This document shows positions 1 through 6,195 of a stretch of DNA of 7,200 nt, piece by piece. The notes under the pieces were generated by a model. That model saw nothing but the letters and a program-made list of their open reading frames with translations, was not told the DNA's origin and did not search any database. Each line of letters opens with the position of its first letter. The stretch's first letter is position 1. Source of the stretch: Robiginitomaculum sp. Its GTDB lineage: Bacteria > Pseudomonadota > Alphaproteobacteria > Caulobacterales > Maricaulaceae. The stretch spans positions 1 to 7,200 of the forward strand of contig JALWUB010000142.1 in the NCBI GenBank assembly GCA_026993275.1, given 5' to 3'. The position numbers and the translations under genes are program-made.

Positions 1-179
1 TAGGCGGTGCAGACCTCGGTGGTCAGGGTAAAGCCCGGCGGCACCGGCAGGCCCAGGGCCGACATTTCGGCCAGATTGGCGCCCTTGCCGCCCAGCAGGT
101 TCTTCATGCCTGCATCGCCCTCGGCGCCGCCGCCGCCAAAGGCATATACCCACTTTTTTGAGGTTTTCGTGCTGCTCAT
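1..179 (-). CDS. ppdK: Pyruvate, phosphate dikinase, N-terminal fragment (cut by window edge)
   Basis: Only the first 59 complete codons are in the window; the gene continues past position 1. The enzyme interconverts pyruvate, ATP and phosphate with phosphoenolpyruvate, AMP and pyrophosphate in the cytoplasm. The fragment has the family's N-terminal nucleotide-binding signature: WVYAFGGG near residues 10-17, then [15 protein letters not shown] around residues 25-39 and [15 protein letters not shown] around 43-57. The ATG at 179 is chosen because this motif spacing is normal for the family and because a purine-rich AAGGGGA lies about 8 bases upstream, overlapping the glyS stop codon. The gene starts 12 bases after glyS on the same strand, so the two are probably co-transcribed; glyS-ppdK adjacency is known in alphaproteobacteria. 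Nothing can be said about the phosphohistidine or PEP-binding domains. Confidence 0.95.
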   Translation of the reverse strand, partial: MSSTKTSKKWVYAFGGGGAEGDAGMKNLLGGKGANLAEMSALGLPVPPGFTLTTEVCTA

Positions 180-191
180 GCCAGTGTCCCC

Positions 192-2294
192 TTACCCCGT
201 GATCTTGTCAAAATCAGCCACACCCCGCAGGCTTTCGCGGAACATGTTCAACAGCCGCAGCCGGTTGGCGCGCAAGGCCGGATCGTCCGCATTGACGGTC
301 ACATGGTCAAAAAACGCATCCACCACTGGCCGCAAGGGCGCCAGCGCCGCCATGGCCGCCTCGTAATCTTCCTCCTCCAGGGCCTTGCCGGCCTGTTCCG
401 TGGCATCACGCAATGCGGCAAAAAGCGCCTTTTCCTCGGCTTGCACAAAAAGCGCCGGGTCCGGCGCGCCGGTGATGGCCGCGCCGTCCCTTTTCTCTTC
501 AATGCGCACTATGCTGGCTGCCCGCTTGGCCCCGGCCAGCAATTGTGCTCCGTCCGGGGTTGCAAGAAACGCTTCCAGCGCCCCCACCCGGTTGGTGATG
601 GCCACCAGATCGTCCGCTTCCGGTGAAATCACCGCATCAATCAGGTCGTGACGGGCGCCGGAGTCGCGCAGATAGACTTTCAGCCGGTCATGAAAAAAGG
701 CGAGAAGATTTGCCGTTATCGCCTGGGCCGGGCTTTCTCCTTCTTCGATCAATGCCGCCGCCCCTGCGGCTTGTCCTGACCAGTCGTCAATCAGCGGCAA
801 TGTTACCTTTTTTAGCTGAAGTCTCACCCCGTTCTCCAGCACCAGCCGGATTACCCCCAGCGCAGCCCGTCTCAGCGCATAGGGGTCCTTTGAGCCGGTG
901 GGTTTTTCATCAATTGCCCAAAAGCCCGTCAGGGTGTCGAGCTTGTCGGCGAGCGCCACGGCAACGCTGACCGGGGCAGTGGGCACCGAATCATGCGGCC
1001 CCTGCGGCTTGTAATGATCGGCGATGGCATCGGCGACCGCCGCGTTTTCCCCGCCTTGCAAGGCATAATAGCGGCCCATCACCCCCTGCAGGGCGGGGAA
1101 TTCCACCACCATTTCGGTGACCAGATCGGCCTTGGCCAGGCGCGCGGCGCGCTCTGCCAGGTCCGGGTCGGCGCCGGTGAGCGGCGCCAGTTTGCGCGCC
1201 AGCGCCGCCACCCGTTCGCTCTTGTCATGAACGCTGCCAAGCTTTTGATGAAACACCACATCGCGCAATGTGTCCACGCGCGCTTCCAGCGGCGTTTTCA
1301 GGTCCGTGTCCCAGAAATAGCGCGCGTCATCGAGGCGCGCCGTCAGCACCCGCTCATTGCCCGCAACAATGGCCTTGCCGCCATCCGGGGCCTCCAGATT
1401 GGCGATCACGATAAAATGCGGCGCCAGGGCGCCGGTTTTCGGATCGCGCAGGGAAAAGTATTTCTGGTTCTTGGCCATGCTCAGCTGGATCACTTCCGGC
1501 GGCAGCGCCAGAAAGGCCGGGTCCATGGCGCCGATGAGTGCCACTGGCCATTCGGCGAGCCCGGTGACCTCGTCCAGCAGAGCCGGGTTTGGCACCAGCT
1601 CCAGGCCGTGGGCTTCACACAAAGCCGCCATTTGCGCCTCGATGCGCGCCTTGCGCGCGGCCGCATCCACCAGCACATGGCCCTGTCCAGCCAGGATCTG
1701 TTGATAGTTTTCAAATCCTGTGACCGCAAACGGACCCGGGCCCATCACCCGGTGGCCAAAGGTGTGCGCCGTGGTGCGCAGCCCGGCGGCCTCGAAATCC
1801 ACCCGCTGCCCATCCAGCAGGCACAGAATATTGTGCAGCGGCCGCACCCAGCGAAAATCGCCCGCGCCCCATTTCATCGATTTGGGCCAGGGAAAGCCGC
1901 GCATGATCTTCGGCACGATCTGCGCCAAGGCCTCAGCCGCGCCAAGGCCGGGCTTTTCAATGATGGCAACGTAAAACGCGCCCTTCCTGTCCTCGCGGAT
2001 TTCGCAAAGCTCAAGGCTTGCCAGGCCGGCGCCGCGCAAGAACCCGTCCAGCGCCTTTTGCGGCGCGCCGACGCGCGGGCCCTTGCGCTCTTCGCGCACA
2101 TCGGCGGCCCTGTCCGGCAGATCGTCGATCACCGCCACCAGGCGGCGCGGCCCGGCAAAGCTGCGCACCGCCGCAAAGGCAAAGCCCGCATCCTTCAGCG
2201 CCCCGCCCAGCAGGCGCGCCAGGTCCTCCGCTGCGCGGCTCTGCATCCGCGCCGGGATTTCTTCGCTGAACAGTTCAAGCAGGAGTTCGCTCAT
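192..2294 (-). CDS. glyS: Glycine--tRNA ligase beta subunit
   Basis: This is the beta subunit of the bacterial alpha2beta2 glycyl-tRNA synthetase. It binds tRNA-Gly and works with GlyQ, encoded just upstream. The protein is 700 residues, close to the E. coli length of 689. Visible family signatures are [16 protein letters not shown] at residues 2-17, PWPKSMKWG near 135-143, HTFGHRVMG near 177-185, a [13 protein letters not shown] stretch in the middle, and [12 protein letters not shown] followed by [16 protein letters not shown] in the HD-like region. The C-terminus resembles the DALR-type anticodon-binding domain and ends [13 protein letters not shown]...DFDKITG. The ATG at 2294 is preferred over an in-frame start 27 bases upstream because the protein then begins at the conserved SELLLELF motif. 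It also creates an ATGA overlap with the glyQ stop, and a GGGGGAGAGG purine run sits just upstream. Translational coupling to glyQ is likely. No truncation or frameshift is seen. Confidence 0.97.
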   Translation of the reverse strand: MSELLLELFSEEIPARMQSRAAEDLARLLGGALKDAGFAFAAVRSFAGPRRLVAVIDDLPDRAADVREERKGPRVGAPQKALDGFLRGAGLASLELCEIREDRKGAFYVAIIEKPGLGAAEALAQIVPKIMRGFPWPKSMKWGAGDFRWVRPLHNILCLLDGQRVDFEAAGLRTTAHTFGHRVMGPGPFAVTGFENYQQILAGQGHVLVDAAARKARIEAQMAALCEAHGLELVPNPALLDEVTGLAEWPVALIGAMDPAFLALPPEVIQLSMAKNQKYFSLRDPKTGALAPHFIVIANLEAPDGGKAIVAGNERVLTARLDDARYFWDTDLKTPLEARVDTLRDVVFHQKLGSVHDKSERVAALARKLAPLTGADPDLAERAARLAKADLVTEMVVEFPALQGVMGRYYALQGGENAAVADAIADHYKPQGPHDSVPTAPVSVAVALADKLDTLTGFWAIDEKPTGSKDPYALRRAALGVIRLVLENGVRLQLKKVTLPLIDDWSGQAAGAAALIEEGESPAQAITANLLAFFHDRLKVYLRDSGARHDLIDAVISPEADDLVAITNRVGALEAFLATPDGAQLLAGAKRAASIVRIEEKRDGAAITGAPDPALFVQAEEKALFAALRDATEQAGKALEEEDYEAAMAALAPLRPVVDAFFDHVTVNADDPALRANRLRLLNMFRESLRGVADFDKITG

Positions 2295-3169
2295 GCCTCT
2301 CCCCCGTCGATCCTGACCCATTCGCGGGCGCAGGCCTTGGCCAGGTCGCGCACCCGGGCGATATAGGCGGCGCGCTCGGTGGCGGAGACAACGCCGCGGG
2401 CGTCGAGCATGTTGAAGGCATGACTGGCCTTGAGGACGAAATCATAGGCCGGCAGCGGCAGATTGCGCGCCAGCAGGTCCTGGCACTGGCGTTCGGCGTC
2501 GGCAAACCAGCGCGTGAACATGGCCGTATCGGCGGCTTCGAAATTGAAGGCGGAAAATTCGCGCTCGTTCTCCAGGAACACGTCGCCATATGTGAGGCCG
2601 GTGCCGTTGAAATCCAGATCATAGACGCTGTCCACGCCCTGCACATAGGTAGCCAGGCGCTCCAGCCCATAGGTCAGTTCGCCGGACACCGGATGCACGT
2701 CGAGGCCGCCGACCTGCTGGAAATAGGTGAACTGGCTGACCTCCATGCCGTCGCACCAGACCTCCCAGCCCAGCCCCCAGGCGCCGACAGTGGGGTTTTC
2801 CCAGTCATCCTCGACAAAGCGCACATCATGCAGACCCATGTCGATGCCAATCGCGGCCAGGCTTTGCAGATAGAGATCCTGGATATTGTCCGGGTTTGGC
2901 TTGAGAATGACCTGAAACTGGTAATAGCGCTGCAACCGGTTGGGATTCTGGCCATAACGGCCATCGGCGGGGCGGCGCGATGGCTGCACATAGGCAGCGC
3001 GCCACGGCTTTGGCCCGAGCGCGCGCAAGGTCGTCGCCGGGTGCAGGGTGCCGGCGCCCACCTCCACGTCATAGGGCTGCAAAATGGCGCATCCCTCACC
3101 TGCCCAATAGCGCTGCAGGGTGAGGATCAGCTCCTGAAAGCTCAACGGGCGGGATGGCTGCGTGCTCAT
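2291..3169 (-). CDS. glyQ: Glycine--tRNA ligase alpha subunit
   Basis: This is the catalytic class II alpha subunit of glycyl-tRNA synthetase, which forms glycyl-adenylate and acts with GlyS in an alpha2beta2 complex. The protein is 292 residues, near the usual 290-305. Family signatures are clear: [24 protein letters not shown] (residues 11-34), the class II motif 2 region [20 protein letters not shown] (66-85), [22 protein letters not shown] (134-155) and the motif 3-like [13 protein letters not shown] (166-178). The ATG at 3169 gives the expected short N-terminus; the frame stays open to a TTG 36 bases upstream, but that adds non-conserved residues. The ribosome site is weak (CAGG about 6 bases upstream). 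The gene overlaps glyS by 4 bases and follows the methyltransferase gene after 62 bases. In several alphaproteobacteria, as I recall, a signal peptide peptidase gene lies in that gap; it is absent here. Confidence 0.97.
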   Translation of the reverse strand: MSTQPSRPLSFQELILTLQRYWAGEGCAILQPYDVEVGAGTLHPATTLRALGPKPWRAAYVQPSRRPADGRYGQNPNRLQRYYQFQVILKPNPDNIQDLYLQSLAAIGIDMGLHDVRFVEDDWENPTVGAWGLGWEVWCDGMEVSQFTYFQQVGGLDVHPVSGELTYGLERLATYVQGVDSVYDLDFNGTGLTYGDVFLENEREFSAFNFEAADTAMFTRWFADAERQCQDLLARNLPLPAYDFVLKASHAFNMLDARGVVSATERAAYIARVRDLAKACAREWVRIDGGEA

Positions 3170-3231
3170 GGCGCCTGACCTATCGGCGCGCGCCCCAAAG
3201 GGCAAGGGCCATGCGGCCCGCCAGGGTGAAA

Positions 3232-3966
3232 TTATGCATCCAGCGGCACCGGCGCGCGGCCGTTCAATATGGCCTCCGCTGCCGGGGTCCAGCGCCCCCC
3301 CGGCCCGTGCAGAACCAGGGGCGGCAGCAGGGTCAGCGGCGTTTTGACGTTCTTGCGGGCGCGCACGATGATGCGGTGCGCCGCCGCGCCCTCCCGGGGC
3401 AGGACCTGCAGGATGCGCACATCGCCCGCGCGCCCGGCAAAGGCGGCAAGGCAGGCATCGAGCCGTTCGGCGCGCTGAATCAGGGTCACATGGCCGCGGC
3501 CGCGGGTCAGTTTCAGCGCCGCGCCGATCCAGTCGGCCAGCCGGGCGCCGCTGTTGACAAAGGCCGCATCCTTGCCCGCCTTGGGGCGGCGGATTGCCGC
3601 CGGATCGTCAAAATAGGGCGGGTTGAGAAACACCGCATCAAAACTGTCCGGCCGGAGCGCCTCCGGCAGTGCCAGGATGTCGCCCTGCAATACCTGGACG
3701 CGGCCCTGCATGGCATTCCGCACAGCATTGTCCTGCGCCAGTCTGGCCACGCCTTCCTGTTTTTCCAGGCCGGTAAAGGCGGCATCCGGGTTCAGGCGGG
3801 CCGCACACAGCAGCGCCGTGCCTGCGCCGCAGCCCAGCTCCAGCGCCCTTTGCCCGGCGTCAAGGCGCACCGCTGCCGCCAGCAGCACCGCATCCAGCCC
3901 GGCGCGATAGCCCTGTGCCTGGCGCACCTGCACCTGGCCATCCAGAAACTCAGCCGGCCTTGTCAT
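3232..3966 (-). CDS. TrmN6-like SAM-dependent methyltransferase (COG4123 type)
   Basis: This 244-residue protein is a Rossmann-fold methyltransferase of the 'small' class that methylates exocyclic amino groups of nucleic-acid bases. ALELGCGAG at residues 41-49 is the SAM-binding motif I. The NPPYF tetrad region at 115-119 is motif IV, typical of adenine-N6 or guanine-N2 methyltransferases. [14 protein letters not shown] near 20-33 resembles the N-terminal motif of the TrmN6/YfiC family, which makes m6A37 in tRNA1-Val. The exact substrate is inferred from family resemblance and is not shown by the sequence. The ATG at 3966 is chosen over one at 4017 because the protein then starts just before [10 protein letters not shown], where the family usually begins. 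It overlaps the end of the DUF2007 gene by 17 bases, suggesting coupled translation. The ribosome site is poor (GGGCAG upstream), consistent with coupling. It is likely the second gene of the operon leading to glyQ. Confidence 0.82.
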   Translation of the reverse strand: MTRPAEFLDGQVQVRQAQGYRAGLDAVLLAAAVRLDAGQRALELGCGAGTALLCAARLNPDAAFTGLEKQEGVARLAQDNAVRNAMQGRVQVLQGDILALPEALRPDSFDAVFLNPPYFDDPAAIRRPKAGKDAAFVNSGARLADWIGAALKLTRGRGHVTLIQRAERLDACLAAFAGRAGDVRILQVLPREGAAAHRIIVRARKNVKTPLTLLPPLVLHGPGGRWTPAAEAILNGRAPVPLDA

Positions 3967-4171
3967 AGTCTGCCCGAATGGCCTCGATGAGGGTGCGTGC
4001 GTCGTCAGCCTCCTCATCGGCCACCATCAGGCGGCGCTGGATCGCCAGCACCGAGCCATCCATGATGCTGGCGTGCGTATCAAAGATCACCGGGTGCAGC
4101 CCGGCATCGCGCAATACGGTCCGGGCATAGCCCAGCAGCACCGCATCATTGCTGCGCAAGACTTCCTGCAT
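3950..4171 (-). CDS. Small DUF2007 protein
   Basis: This 73-residue protein resembles the DUF2007 family (Pfam 'putative prokaryotic signal transducing protein'), small alpha-beta proteins of unproven role. The pattern fits: MQEVLRSNDAVLLGYARTVL, then an AGLHPVIFDTH strand, a short SIMDGSVLAIQRRLMV stretch, and a final helix [15 protein letters not shown]. There is no signal peptide and no membrane segment, so it should be cytoplasmic. The ATG at 4171 is chosen over an in-frame ATG at 4195 because it has a good ribosome site (GGGAG five bases upstream) and starts at the conserved strand. It is the first gene of the minus-strand block and overlaps the methyltransferase gene by 17 bases. It is divergent from ispB. 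I see no strong sigma-70-like promoter for it in the shared intergenic region; a TATGCT at about 4209-4214 (minus strand) lacks a good -35 box. Confidence 0.82.
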   Translation of the reverse strand: MQEVLRSNDAVLLGYARTVLRDAGLHPVIFDTHASIMDGSVLAIQRRLMVADEEADDARTLIEAIRADYDKAG

Positions 4172-4221
4172 GAGGACTCCCGGCGGCCTGTTCACATTGC
4201 CTCACAGAAGCATAACCGCCC

Positions 4222-4250
4222 TTGCCGCGCAATGCGCCGCTCTTTATCCT
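4222..4250 (+). promoter_or_regulatory. Candidate sigma-70-type promoter for ispB
   Basis: TTGCCG at 4222-4227 and TATCCT at 4245-4250 are separated by 17 bases. With the C at 4221, the upstream box reads CTTGCC, one mismatch from the CTTGAC often seen in alphaproteobacteria. Each hexamer matches the E. coli consensus at 4 of 6 positions. Transcription would begin near 4257, leaving a leader of about 70 bases to the ATG at 4329 or about 24 bases to the GTG at 4281. The call is by eye only. Confidence 0.4.
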
Positions 4251-4328
4251 TGCGCCGTTCAACCGCTCCAGGGGGCCCATGTGGTTCTGACAACCATTGC
4301 CGAGCCGCGCAGCCGCAAGAGGAACGCC

Positions 4329-5297
4329 ATGGAGCGTCTGGAAGCGGCATTCGCCGATGATCTGGCCCGGGTCAATGCGCTGATCCTCGAGCGCATGCAG
4401 AGCCCGGTGGGCATGATCCCGGACCTGGCGGCGCATCTGGTCAGCGCGGGCGGCAAGCGGTTGCGGCCGCTGATCACCCTGGCCAGCGCCGATCTGGCCG
4501 GTTATGGCGGCGATGCCCACATCAAGCTGGCGGCGGCGGTGGAGTTCATCCATTCGGCCACCCTGCTGCATGACGACATTGTCGATGGCTCGCCGCTGCG
4601 GCGCGGCAAACCGGCCGCCAACCGCGTGTGGGGCAATTCCGCCTCGGTGCTGGTCGGCGACTTTCTGTTTGCCCGCGCCTTCAATCTGATGGTGGAAAGC
4701 GAGCGCCTGCGCGTGCTCGACATTCTCGCCAATGCTTCGTCCATCATTGCCGAAGGCGAGGTGCGCCAGCTTGCCGCCATCGCCAATCTGGACATGAGCG
4801 AATCGGAATACATGCAGATCATCGAGGCCAAGACGGCCGAACTGTTCGCCTCTGCGGCACGGGTCAGCGCGGTGATCGCCAATCTGCCGCAAGAACAGGA
4901 GCTGGCCCTCGACCGCTATGGCCGCGAACTGGGCCTGGCGTTTCAACTGGTCGATGATGCGCTCGACTATGCCGGCACGGCCGGAGCGCTGGGCAAGGCT
5001 GTCGGCGACGATTTTCGCGAAGGCAAGCTGACCATGCCGGTGGCCAAGGCGCTGCAGGCCGGCACCGCAGAGGAGGCCGCCTTCTGGCGCAGGGTGTTTC
5101 AAAAACCTTCGCGCGATGATGATGACCTGGCGCAGGCCATGGCCCTGATCACGCGCCACCAGGCCGTGCCGGCAACGCTGGATCAGGCCAGGATGCACAG
5201 CCGCAATGCCCGCGAGGCCTTGCATGTTTTCCCCGCTTCGGACACGCGCACCTTGCTGAGCGATGTCTGCGGCTTTGTCGTCGACCGCTCGTTTTAG
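4329..5297 (+). CDS. ispB: Long-chain all-trans polyprenyl diphosphate synthase
   Basis: This prenyltransferase adds isopentenyl diphosphate units to an allylic primer, making the C40-C50 tail of ubiquinone. From the ATG at 4329 it is 322 residues, the normal family size. Both aspartate-rich magnesium sites are intact: DDIVD at residues 82-86 and DDALD at 209-213. GGKRLRP, which binds isopentenyl diphosphate, precedes the first. The residue five before the first aspartate is a small alanine (ATLLHDD), as in long-chain synthases, so no bulky residue caps chain growth there. Whether the product is octaprenyl or decaprenyl cannot be read from sequence; Q-10 is common in alphaproteobacteria. ATG 4329 has AGAGGA about five bases upstream. 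A GTG at 4281 with AGGGGG five bases upstream would add 16 residues and is a real alternative. Divergent from the DUF2007 gene; probably monocistronic. Confidence 0.93.
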   Translation: MERLEAAFADDLARVNALILERMQSPVGMIPDLAAHLVSAGGKRLRPLITLASADLAGYGGDAHIKLAAAVEFIHSATLLHDDIVDGSPLRRGKPAANRVWGNSASVLVGDFLFARAFNLMVESERLRVLDILANASSIIAEGEVRQLAAIANLDMSESEYMQIIEAKTAELFASAARVSAVIANLPQEQELALDRYGRELGLAFQLVDDALDYAGTAGALGKAVGDDFREGKLTMPVAKALQAGTAEEAAFWRRVFQKPSRDDDDLAQAMALITRHQAVPATLDQARMHSRNAREALHVFPASDTRTLLSDVCGFVVDRSF

Positions 5298-5380
5298 GGT
5301 CCAAACGCATTCAGATGATTGATTTCACGAGGAGAGATTTTTTGCCTGAACAGGAAAAATGGCGCAGGAAACATGTCATA

Positions 5381-5474
5381 TTTTCAAGGCCTTTTGACGC
5401 CTTCAGGCGTACAAGATCCCTCGCCTTTCAGGTGCCGGCAGGAAACGCAATCTGTCAAAAGCAAGCCTTGCAAA
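5381..5474. repeat. Imperfect inverted repeat A (14 bp core)
   Basis: CAAGGC at 5385-5390 plus CTTTTGAC at 5391-5398 form one continuous arm. They are complementary to GCCTTG at 5465-5470 and GTCAAAAG at 5454-5461, with a three-base bulge (CAA, 5462-5464) in the second arm. After one mismatch, TTT at 5381-5383 can also pair with AAA at 5472-5474. The arms enclose about 55 bases, which include a small hairpin ACGCC-TTCA-GGCGT at 5397-5410. In RNA these pairings compete with repeat B and its inner hairpin. The complementarity is directly visible; any role is inference. Confidence 0.7.
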
Positions 5475-5528
5475 GGCGTATGGCCTTTGCTGCATGTGCT
5501 TTCTTCCATTTCACATTTCCTGCCGGCA
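5433..5528. repeat. Perfect 13 bp inverted repeat B with nested hairpin
   Basis: TGCCGGCAGGAAA at 5433-5445 is exactly reverse-complementary to TTTCCTGCCGGCA at 5516-5528, 70 bases apart. Inside lies a second perfect hairpin: GCAAAGGC at 5470-5477 and GCCTTTGC at 5483-5490 with a five-base loop. No direct duplication flanks the outer arms, so this does not look like a transposon end pair. The right arm ends 43 bases before the start codon at 5572, so the structure could lie in the 5' leader of that gene. Confidence 0.75.
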
Positions 5529-5571
5529 TGAAATTAAACCATTTGAATGAGTTTGAACCCTAGGCGCGATC

Positions 5572-6195
5572 ATGGCTCTTCCCGACTGGCTGTTCTATCC
5601 GCTGGTGGCGCTTCTGGCGGGCCTCCTGGTGCTGTTTTCGCTGCAATACTGGCCCGGCAATGACCGCGTGGCCGGGCCGTTTGACGGCCTGCCCGGGGAC
5701 GGGGTGGAGATCTCCGGGCGTCAACTGGGGCTGATGCAGGCCGGACCGGGCCTGACGGCACAGCTTGCCGAAGAGGATGGCGAAACGGTTTTGCGTGCTG
5801 CCGCCGGTCAGCGCCCGGATGAGGGCGTGCGCTCGGCCGGGGTGTTTCTCGCCTTGCCGGAACGCTTTGGCCGGGCCTATGTCGGCAAGCCGCTGGTCAT
5901 CACCATGATGCTGCGCGCCAAGGGCGCCCATGCCTCGCCTGAAGCGCTGCTGACATTTTATACCATAAACGGCGCCCGCAGCGCGTCCCAAACGTGCAAG
6001 ACGGGGCCGCAATGGCAGCCTTGCGTCTTGCACTACACGCCCCGTCCGCCGCGCAAGAAGGCGGTGATCGACTATATCGGCCTGTGGCCAGACCCGCAGG
6101 GCCTGAGCCGGAGCGTGGAGGTCAAATCCATCACGATCAGGCTGGACACGGCGTCAGAACAGGCGGCGGCGCCAGCGCCGCGCCAGCGCCAGTAG
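5572..6195 (+). CDS. Unrecognised membrane-anchored protein, probable periplasmic beta-sandwich
   Basis: I do not recognise this 207-residue protein. A hydrophobic segment at about residues 7-25 (LFYPLVALLAGLLVLFSL) after only six residues suggests a signal anchor, leaving about 180 residues outside the membrane, probably in the periplasm. The rest alternates short hydrophobic strands with turns (GVEISGRQLGL, GVFLALPERF, LVITMMLRAKG, ALLTFYTING, VEVKSITIRL), suggesting a beta-sandwich, possibly carbohydrate-binding-like; that is inference. Two cysteines, 142 and 151, flank GPQWQP and could form a disulfide. YIGLWPDPQG at 168-177 looks like a conserved loop. The tail (AAAPAPRQRQ) is low-complexity. 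The ATG at 5572 has only a weak AGGCG upstream but lies right before the hydrophobic segment. Its coding base composition matches the neighbours, unlike the GC-poor leader. Its 3' end overlaps the convergent acyltransferase gene by 42 bases. Confidence 0.75.
   Translation: MALPDWLFYPLVALLAGLLVLFSLQYWPGNDRVAGPFDGLPGDGVEISGRQLGLMQAGPGLTAQLAEEDGETVLRAAAGQRPDEGVRSAGVFLALPERFGRAYVGKPLVITMMLRAKGAHASPEALLTFYTINGARSASQTCKTGPQWQPCVLHYTPRPPRKKAVIDYIGLWPDPQGLSRSVEVKSITIRLDTASEQAAAPAPRQRQ

Larger units (their letters stand above)
5298..5571. other. GC-poor structured intergenic region
   Basis: This gap lies between ispB and the next plus-strand gene. By hand count 5341-5570 is about 47% G+C, well below the coding DNA on either side. 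It carries a dense set of inverted repeats, listed separately. Two overlapping short plus-strand frames cross it: 5315-5563 (82 codons; also a TTG start at 5342 with AGGAG seven bases upstream) and 5319-5531 (70 codons). Neither resembles a family I know, and both use AGG, ATA and TCA codons that are rare in the neighbouring genes, so I do not call them as genes. The region may be an untranslated leader, a small RNA, a decayed gene or a small acquired insert. I see no clear hairpin followed by a T-run, so no intrinsic terminator for ispB is called. Confidence 0.6.

Noticed and set aside
993..2366. 457-codon plus-strand frame opposite glyS and the glyQ end
   Set aside because: It is antisense to a strongly conserved gene. 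Its product is rich in H, R, Q and A with no recognisable motif, as expected from the shadow of high-GC codons.
2420..3178. 252-codon plus-strand frame opposite glyQ
   Set aside because: Shadow of glyQ: its length follows from third-position GC bias and there are no motifs.
3206..3219. Small hairpin GGGCC-ATGC-GGCCC between the methyltransferase gene and glyQ, considered as a terminator
   Set aside because: The stem is only five pairs and no T-run follows on either strand; short GC hairpins are common by chance here. Co-transcription into glyQ seems more likely.
3154..3990. 278-codon plus-strand frame opposite the methyltransferase gene
   Set aside because: The opposite strand has clear SAM-binding and NPPY motifs; this frame has none and is low in complexity.
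4146..5225. 359-codon minus-strand frame opposite ispB
   Set aside because: It lies antisense to ispB, which has both aspartate motifs intact. The product is H/Q/R/G-rich and resembles no family.
5338..5359. T-run, CCT...AGG, A-run hairpin considered as an ispB terminator
   Set aside because: The possible stem is interrupted by an unpaired G, the GC core is only three pairs, and there is no T-run after it on the plus strand.
5433..5528. Inverted repeat B considered as the ends of a miniature transposable element
   Set aside because: There is no flanking target-site duplication, only one copy in the window, and the arms do not match terminal repeats I know.
5319..5531. 70-codon plus-strand frame in the gap after ispB
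   Set aside because: It has no strong ribosome site, codon use unlike its neighbours and no recognised family, and it overlaps another equally weak frame.
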